Of a stretch of 18,894 nt of DNA, positions 14,122-18,894 are shown in pieces. The DNA comes from Burkholderiales bacterium (lineage in GTDB: Bacteria > Pseudomonadota > Gammaproteobacteria > Burkholderiales > JAEUMW01), in NCBI GenBank assembly GCA_016791285.1, contig JAEUMX010000321.1, positions 1 through 18,894 on the forward strand, given 5' to 3'. The notes below the pieces were generated by a model, which was given only the letters and a program-made list of their open reading frames with translations, had not been told where the DNA came from and made no database searches. Made by a program: the position numbers and the translations under genes. How positions within the stretch are numbered: the stretch's first letter is position 1; each line of letters starts with the position of its first letter.

Positions 14122-15251
14122 TGGGAAGCAAGCTCATCGGCCTGCTGGCCGCCGCACTGATCTGCGTCCATGGGACGAGCGCCGCCGTGGAAACGGAATA
14201 TGACCGCGCCGCGCAGCAACGCAAGGCCGAGGGCCAGCGGACCGCAGCAGCGGCGCCGACGGATTACAGGATCGATTACAAGATCGTCACCGCTTCGGAG
14301 AAGGGGACCTACTACGCCATCGGCAAGGACCTCGCGAAGTTCGTCACCCCGGATGCCAGGATCCAGCTCGAAGTCTTACCGACGGCGGGCTCGGCGGAAA
14401 ACGTCAAGCTCCTGCGCTACGAGCCGGGCGTCAAGTTCGCCGTCGTTCAGGCCGACGTCTTCCAGGCGTTCATCGACAAGGGGGGCGCCGGCAATGCCGA
14501 CGCCGCAAGGACGATCCGCCCGCTGCGCGTCATCCTGCCGCTGTACAACACCGAGATTCACTACATCGTGCGTGCCGACTCGCCGATGAACTCTCTGCAC
14601 GACATCAAGGACGCGAAGATCAACGGCGGGCTGGTCGGCAGCGGTGCTGCCTACATCACGCACACGCTTTACCGGATGATGTTCGACAAGCCGATTCCCG
14701 AGGCGAACGCGAGCTATCTTTCGAACGAGGAGGCGCTGACCAAGCTGATCACCGACAAGTCCGTCGACGTCGTGGTGGTGGCCGCGGGTCAGCCTGCTCC
14801 GCTGGTCGTCAACATGAAACCCGAGGCGCAGAAATTCATCAAGTTCCTCAAGTTCGACCCGAATCATCCCTCGAGCAAGCTGCCGCTCAACACGTACACC
14901 TACGCGACAGTCAGGAAGAGCAGCTATCCGCATATCCTCAACGAGGACTTCACGACGATCGCGGTCGGTGCGTTTCTGGTGACCTACGACTACAACATGC
15001 AGGGTACGGTCGACCACATGGTGCGTTTCGCCCGGTCGCTCTGCCAAAACTTCGAGACACTTCGCGAGCAGGGACATGCCAAGTGGCGCGAGGTCGATCT
15101 GTCGATGCCGGACCTCGCCGCCGGCTGGATCTACTACCCGCCCACGGCCCGCGAGATTCGGACATGTGTCGCGGCCCAGAAGACGAAGGTGCAGGCGAAG
15201 GCGAAGAAGACCTGCATACCGGAGGAACGGATACTCGGGCTCTGCGGCTGA
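14121..15251 (+). CDS. TAXI-family TRAP-type solute-binding protein (orphan)
   Basis: A 376-residue exported binding protein. A Sec signal (MGSKLIGLLAAALICVHGTSA) is followed by a charged, Ala-rich leader to about residue 48. The TAXI fold then starts with YKIVTASEKGTYYAIGKDLAKFV, the family signature region for ligand entry. Further typical segments are EVLPTAGSAENVKLLRYEPGVKFAVVQADVF, IRPLRVILPLYNTEIHYIV, INGGLVGSGAAYITHTLY and VDVVVVAAGQPAPLVV. TAXI proteins normally feed a fused TRAP permease (DctQM type), but no TRAP permease is present in the window. After the fold comes a Lys/Ala-rich stretch and a tail TCIPEERILGLCG with Cys365 and Cys375, the same C-x6-LGLC as its upstream partner. 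The start could also be GTG 14118, which overlaps the upstream stop as GTGA. Ligands of the family include glutamate and other carboxylates; the one here is unknown. Confidence 0.85.
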   Translation: MGSKLIGLLAAALICVHGTSAAVETEYDRAAQQRKAEGQRTAAAAPTDYRIDYKIVTASEKGTYYAIGKDLAKFVTPDARIQLEVLPTAGSAENVKLLRYEPGVKFAVVQADVFQAFIDKGGAGNADAARTIRPLRVILPLYNTEIHYIVRADSPMNSLHDIKDAKINGGLVGSGAAYITHTLYRMMFDKPIPEANASYLSNEEALTKLITDKSVDVVVVAAGQPAPLVVNMKPEAQKFIKFLKFDPNHPSSKLPLNTYTYATVRKSSYPHILNEDFTTIAVGAFLVTYDYNMQGTVDHMVRFARSLCQNFETLREQGHAKWREVDLSMPDLAAGWIYYPPTAREIRTCVAAQKTKVQAKAKKTCIPEERILGLCG

Positions 15252-15261
15252 CGCCGAGCGC

Positions 15262-15274
15262 ACCCAGCCTGGGT
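15262..15274. repeat. Short perfect inverted repeat after the TAXI gene
   Basis: ACCCAG-C-CTGGGT lies eleven bases after the TAXI stop. It is followed by TTACTATTG and not a T-run, so it is a poor intrinsic terminator. It could be a weak attenuator between the zinc-ribbon/TAXI pair and the ABC importer genes. Confidence 0.35.
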
Positions 15275-15332
15275 TACTATTGCCCCATTTCGTCGCTTCA
15301 CTTCTTCATCCACTAACTCAGGAAGCCTGCAC

Positions 15333-16322
15333 ATGGTTCATCGCCTCGCCTTAGCCTTGCCCTTTGCCCTCTCTTTCGCCTTCGCATTCACCCTGCTCGC
15401 CCGCACTGCCCACGCCAACGAGGTCGTGCGGCTCGGCAACCTCAAGTTCGCCCACTACGGCGCCGTCTCGTTCATGAAGGAGCACTGCAAGAAGTACGGC
15501 CTCGACGTGCAGGAGACCGTATTCCCCAAGGGCATCGACATCTTCCCCGCCATCGTAAAGGGCGAGGTCGACATCGCCGCCTCGGCCGCCGATGCGGCCA
15601 TCGCCAACAAGGCCGGAGGCGGACAGGTCTTCGTCGTGGCCGGCTTTGCCAAGGGCGGTGCGCGGCTCGTCTCGCGCGCCGACCAGCCGCTGAAGACCGT
15701 GGCCGAGCTCAAGGGCAAGAAGGTGGGCGTAGCCCGCGGCGGCGCGCAGGAGCTCCTGCTGCTGGCCGAGCTGTCCAAGGCCGGCCTCACCTGGTCCGAC
15801 AAGCCGGGCAAGGACGTCCAGATCGTCTACATGGCCTTCGCCGATCTGAACCAGGCGCTGCTGCAGAAGGAGATCGACGCCATGTGCCAGTCCGAGCCGC
15901 AGTCGTCGCAGGCCATCAACAAGGGCTTCGGCGTGGAAATGCTGAAACCCTACGACACGCCCCTGGGCGAGCCGGTGCGCGTCATGGTGATGACGGAGAA
16001 GATGTACAACGAGAAACCCGCGGTGGCGAAGAAGGTCCTCGAATGCTTCGTCGATGCGACCCGCTATTTCATCCAGAATCCCAATTTCGCGGAGAAGTAC
16101 GTGGTCAAGCAGATGTTCAAGGGTCAGATCACTCCCCAGGACTTCCAGGACGCCATCGCCAACTCGCCCTACACCTACGACGTCACGGCCGAGCACATCC
16201 AGATCACCACCGACCTCATGGTGAAGTACGGCGTGGGCAAGATGGCGGCCGCGCCGAAGGCCACCGACTGGGTGAAGCTCGACCCCCTGCAACAGGCCAA
16301 GACCAAGCTGGGCGTGAAGTAG
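15333..16322 (+). CDS. ABC importer periplasmic binding protein (NrtA/SsuA/TauA-type)
   Basis: A 329-residue exported binding protein. A Sec signal covers residues 1-28 (ALPFALSFAFAFTLLARTAHA, cut after AHA). The mature chain has the type 2 periplasmic fold of nitrate, sulfonate, taurine and thiamine-precursor binders. Visible parts are VRLGNLKFAHYGAVSFMKEH, GIDIFPAIVKGEVDIAASAA, LKTVAELKGKKVGVARGGAQ and ALLQKEIDAMCQSEPQSSQA. This matches the SsuA/NMT1 pattern, in which the compound sits between two lobes. AGGAAG nine bases upstream is a good ribosome site. The stop overlaps the permease GTG, so these are one operon. The substrate is not deducible: no desulfonation, nitrate or thiamine gene lies in the window. 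Confidence 0.9.
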   Translation: MVHRLALALPFALSFAFAFTLLARTAHANEVVRLGNLKFAHYGAVSFMKEHCKKYGLDVQETVFPKGIDIFPAIVKGEVDIAASAADAAIANKAGGGQVFVVAGFAKGGARLVSRADQPLKTVAELKGKKVGVARGGAQELLLLAELSKAGLTWSDKPGKDVQIVYMAFADLNQALLQKEIDAMCQSEPQSSQAINKGFGVEMLKPYDTPLGEPVRVMVMTEKMYNEKPAVAKKVLECFVDATRYFIQNPNFAEKYVVKQMFKGQITPQDFQDAIANSPYTYDVTAEHIQITTDLMVKYGVGKMAAAPKATDWVKLDPLQQAKTKLGVK

Positions 16323-17146
16323 TGGCTGCAGCGGGGCGCGTGGCCGGCCTGGCGAGGCTGGTAGCGGTCCCGGCAGCGATTCTGTTCGCCTGGGAGGCGG
16401 TTTCGCTGCTGGGCTGGGTGACGCCGCTCATCCTGCCGTCACCGTCGGCCGTGGCGCTGCGCTGGTGGTCCTATTTGCTGCCCATGGCGCCCTACGACCC
16501 GTCGGCGGGAAGCTGGCTCGCGTGGGCGATCTCCGGCGAGTTGCCGCACGACGTGCTTGCCTCGCTCACGCGCATCGTCGTGGGCTTCGGGATCGGGGCC
16601 GGGCTGGCGCTGCCGTTCGGCCTGCTCATGGGTGCGCGTCCGCTGATCTACGAGCTCTTCAACCCCATCCTGCAGATCCTGCGGCCAATCCCGCCGATCG
16701 CCTACATCCCGCTCGCTATCCTCTGGTTCGGGCTGGGTAACCCGCCCGCCTACTTCCTCATCTCGCTCGGCGCCTTCTTCCCCGTGCTGATGAACACGAT
16801 CGCCGGCGTGCGCGCGGTGGACGCCATCTACCTGCGCGCGGCGCGCAACCTCGGCGCGGGCGAGTGGACGCTCTTCTGGCGCATCATGGTTCCAGCCGCC
16901 ATGCCCTACATTCTCACGGGCGTACGCGTGGGCATCGGCGTCGCGTTCATCGTCGTGATCGTGGCGGAAATGATCGCGGTGAACTCCGGTCTGGGCTATC
17001 GCATCCTGGAGGCGCGCGAGTATTTCTGGTCGGACAAGGTCATCGCCGGGATGATCACGATCGGCCTGTGCGGTCTCGCGATCGACTTCGGCATGAGCCG
17101 GCTCAACCATTGGCTGCTGCGCTGGCACCGCGGGGTAGACGGGTGA
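16322..17146 (+). CDS. ABC importer permease (SsuC/TauC-type)
   Basis: A 274-residue inner-membrane permease of the BPD_transp_1 family. About six hydrophobic segments are visible, beginning with LVAVPAAILFAWEAVSLLGW. The next ones include VGFGIGAGLALPFGLLMGA, PAYFLISLGAFFPVLMNTI, GVAFIVVIVAEMIAVNSG and VIAGMITIGLCGLAIDFG. The cytoplasmic EAA-type coupling loop reads RAARNLGAGEWTLFWRIMVP. The region between the first two helices is somewhat extended (YLLPMAPYDPSAGSWLAWAI). The GTG at 16322 shares a base with the binding-protein stop. The open frame upstream to 15884 is antiparallel in content to the binding-protein gene and is not used. The stop overlaps the ATPase GTG, so all three genes should be translated as a coupled set. 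Confidence 0.9.
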   Translation: MAAAGRVAGLARLVAVPAAILFAWEAVSLLGWVTPLILPSPSAVALRWWSYLLPMAPYDPSAGSWLAWAISGELPHDVLASLTRIVVGFGIGAGLALPFGLLMGARPLIYELFNPILQILRPIPPIAYIPLAILWFGLGNPPAYFLISLGAFFPVLMNTIAGVRAVDAIYLRAARNLGAGEWTLFWRIMVPAAMPYILTGVRVGIGVAFIVVIVAEMIAVNSGLGYRILEAREYFWSDKVIAGMITIGLCGLAIDFGMSRLNHWLLRWHRGVDG

Positions 17147-17982
17147 GCGCACGCGCCCCGAGCACCGTCGCCGTGGCAGACGCCGCCGCAGGCGCCGTGA
17201 CCATCCGCTGCCGCGGCGTGGGGAAGATCTTTCGCACCGGTGGACGAGAAGTGACGGCTCTCCAGGGCATCGACCTCGACGTCGCGGCGGGCGAGTTCGT
17301 CTGCCTGCTCGGCCCGTCCGGCTGCGGCAAGTCCACGCTCCTGAACGCCGTGGCCGGCTTCGACCAGCCCACCTCTGGCGAGCTCACGGCGCTCGGCCAG
17401 CCAGTCGTCGGACCGGGCCCGGAACGGGCGATGGTTTTTCAGGAGTACGCGCTCTTCCCCTGGATGACGGTGGAGCGCAACATCGCGTTCGGGCTGGAAG
17501 TGAGGCAGGATCCCCCCGAACGCATCCGCGCCATCGTGGACCGGCTGCTGGCGAAGCTGGGTCTCTCGGACTTTCGCGATCGCTTTCCCAAGGACCTCTC
17601 CGGTGGCATGCGGCAGCGTGTGGCCATCGCACGCGTGCTCGCGATCGATCCGCCGCTACTCCTCATGGACGAGCCCTTCGGCGCGCTCGATGCGCTCACG
17701 CGGCGCTCGCTGCAGGACGAACTGCTGCGCATCTGGGCCGAAGACCGGAAGACCGTGCTCTTCGTCACCCACGGCATCGAGGAGTCGATCTACCTCGCCG
17801 ACCGGGTGGTGGTGATGACCTATCGCCCCGGCACGGTGAAGCGCATCGTCCGGGTGACCCTGCCGCGACCACGCGACACCGCGAGCCAGGAGTTCAATGC
17901 GCTGAAGCGCGAGCTCACTGCACTGGTGATGGAAGAGCAGGCACGGCACCAGGCCGACGAGGCACACGCTACTGCGGACTGA
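17143..17982 (+). CDS. ABC importer ATPase (SsuB/TauB-type)
   Basis: A 279-residue ATPase with all canonical parts. Walker A is GPSGCGKST (57-65), the Q-loop sits in MVFQEYALFPW (97-107), signature is LSGGMRQ (152-158), Walker B is LLLMDE (172-177), and the switch His is His210 in VTHGIEES. The FPWMTVERNIAFGLE segment is typical of nitrate/sulfonate/taurine systems. The start is GTG 17143, forming GTGA with the permease stop. An ATG further upstream (16864) lies inside the permease. The first 18 residues are Ala-rich and precede the domain. The C-terminal tail (QEFNALKRELTALVMEEQARHQADE) is helical. It would energise uptake with the two upstream proteins. Confidence 0.93.
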   Translation: MSARAPSTVAVADAAAGAVTIRCRGVGKIFRTGGREVTALQGIDLDVAAGEFVCLLGPSGCGKSTLLNAVAGFDQPTSGELTALGQPVVGPGPERAMVFQEYALFPWMTVERNIAFGLEVRQDPPERIRAIVDRLLAKLGLSDFRDRFPKDLSGGMRQRVAIARVLAIDPPLLLMDEPFGALDALTRRSLQDELLRIWAEDRKTVLFVTHGIEESIYLADRVVVMTYRPGTVKRIVRVTLPRPRDTASQEFNALKRELTALVMEEQARHQADEAHATAD

Positions 17983-18216
17983 GCGCGGGCTTCTCCACCC
18001 GGTTCCGGACGTAGGATCGCATCACCCTGCCGCCCTTTGCTCGGCGTTTCTCGGAAGCAGTCGTTCAAACGTTCGCAATAGCCAGCTACCGAGCGGAATG
18101 GGGCAGTCCATGATGCAGACAGAACTCCGGGTAAGGGCGAATCACCCCGGATTCTATAGAGATCGCAGCGATTTGTGCAGTGCAGTACGCCGCGAGGATG
18201 CCGGAGGCGGTATTCC
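17983..18216. other. Convergent intergenic region, weak hairpins only
   Basis: This 234-base gap lies between two converging genes. TCCGGG (18126-18131) pairs with CCCGGA (18146-18151) across a 14-base loop. ATCGC-A-GCGAT (18162-18172) is followed by TTTG. Either could stop transcription from one side, but neither has a proper T-run. GC content drops here compared with the flanking genes. Confidence 0.4.
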
Positions 18217-18894
18217 CTACCGCGCCGTCCACCCCCCGTCGACGGGCAACGCTGCGCCGGTGATGGACCGGCCGGCGTCGCTACACAGGAGCACCGCGAG
18301 CGCGCCGAGTTCTTCCGGCTCCACGAAGCGCTTGCTGGGTTGCGCCGCGAGGATCACGTCGCGGATCACCTGCTCGTGCGAGAGCTTGTGCACCTTCGCC
18401 TGATCCTCGACCTGCCCCTCCACCAGCGGCGTGCGCACGTAACCGGGGCAGATCGCGTTGCAGGTGATGCCGGTCTCGGCGGTCTCCAGTGCGACGGTCT
18501 TGGTGAGGCCGAGCATGCCGTGCTTGGCCGCGACGTAGGCCGACTTGAAGGGTGACGCGACGAGACCATGGGCGGACGCGATGTTGACGATGCGCCCCCA
18601 GTCGCGGCGCTTCATTCCGGGGAGCACTGCGCGAATGGCATAAAACGCGGACGAGAGATTGACCGCGATCACCTTCTCCCACATCTCGGGCGGAAAGGCG
18701 TCGACCGCCGCCACATGCTGGATGCCTGCATTGTTGACGAGAATGTCCACCGCACCGAATTCGCGTTCGGCCACCGCGATGAGCTCGCCCACCTGCGCCG
18801 GATCGGAAAGGTCGGCACTGCAGTAGACGGCGCGCACACCGAAGTCGCGTTCGATCTCCTCCCGAAGCAGATGCGACGTCGGATTCGGCGCACG
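18217..18894 (-). CDS. bdhA: 3-hydroxybutyrate dehydrogenase, partial (5' end off the window)
   Basis: An SDR-family NAD-dependent enzyme converting D-3-hydroxybutyrate to acetoacetate, part of polyhydroxybutyrate and ketone-body use. The visible 225 residues run to the right edge without a start, so the N-terminal TGxxxGIG nucleotide motif lies outside. Present are ADLSDP, the NNAGIQ motif, the catalytic triad region IVNIASAHGLVASPFKSAYVAAKHG (Ser, Tyr and Lys present), and NAICPGYVRTPLVEGQ. This last segment, followed by VEDQA, is characteristic of BdhA. The C-terminus TGAALPVDGGWTAR is typical. A GTG at 18837 looks like a start but lies mid-domain. In-frame sequence upstream (LLREEIERDFG) continues the protein. 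Its neighbours do not indicate a PHB operon in this window. Confidence 0.9.
   Translation of the reverse strand, partial: RAPNPTSHLLREEIERDFGVRAVYCSADLSDPAQVGELIAVAEREFGAVDILVNNAGIQHVAAVDAFPPEMWEKVIAVNLSSAFYAIRAVLPGMKRRDWGRIVNIASAHGLVASPFKSAYVAAKHGMLGLTKTVALETAETGITCNAICPGYVRTPLVEGQVEDQAKVHKLSHEQVIRDVILAAQPSKRFVEPEELGALAVLLCSDAGRSITGAALPVDGGWTAR

Noticed and set aside
12994..14224. Several minus-strand frames across the zinc-ribbon gene
   Set aside because: They lack domains, and the plus-strand gene has four CxxC knuckles, a membrane helix and a ribosome site.
18835..18837. GTG as the start of the 3-hydroxybutyrate dehydrogenase
   Set aside because: It falls in the middle of the Rossmann domain and the frame stays open with family-like sequence to the window edge.

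Overview
The window is about 18.9 kb of GC-rich DNA (G/C dominates third codon positions) with compact, overlapping genes typical of a proteobacterial chromosome. Gene content (a YbhGFSR-type exporter with a NodT-family outer-membrane lipoprotein, a TAXI-type TRAP binding protein, a BdhA-type 3-hydroxybutyrate dehydrogenase) fits a betaproteobacterium best. That placement is inference; no rRNA or marker gene is present. I saw no tRNA, CRISPR array, transposase or integrase.

Left block (1-7322): a divergent TetR-family regulator faces a five-gene tandem operon: periplasmic adaptor (HlyD type), double-NBD ATPase, two ABC-2 permeases and an outer-membrane factor. Together they could form a complete tripartite ABC efflux pump. 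An AT-rich 20-base imperfect palindrome in the divergent spacer (701-720) is the probable operator. Gene order matches E. coli ybhG-ybhF-ybhS-ybhR, which is controlled by the TetR protein CecR, with an outer-membrane component added. The tandem ATPase is asymmetric: switch histidine lost in the first half, signature serine lost in the second.

Middle block (7323-12906): a low-information stretch holds a short orphan GAF domain resembling the NifA N-terminus. Leftward genes follow: a Tat-exported spermidine-dehydrogenase-like flavoprotein, a periplasmic single-Cache protein (separated from the flavoprotein by an intrinsic terminator), and an OmpA-like lipoprotein. A rightward cyclic-nucleotide-domain/GGDEF diguanylate cyclase is divergent from the lipoprotein gene. 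This block looks like periplasmic sensing, envelope and second-messenger functions.

Right block (13033-18894): a membrane-anchored double zinc-ribbon protein is translationally coupled to an orphan TAXI-family solute-binding protein. Both end in the same C-x6-LGLC tail although they are otherwise unrelated. This is the most unusual feature in the window. Next comes a complete three-gene ABC importer of the nitrate/sulfonate/taurine type (binding protein, permease, ATPase) with overlapping GTG starts. The window ends in the 3' part of a convergent bdhA-like gene that runs off the right edge.
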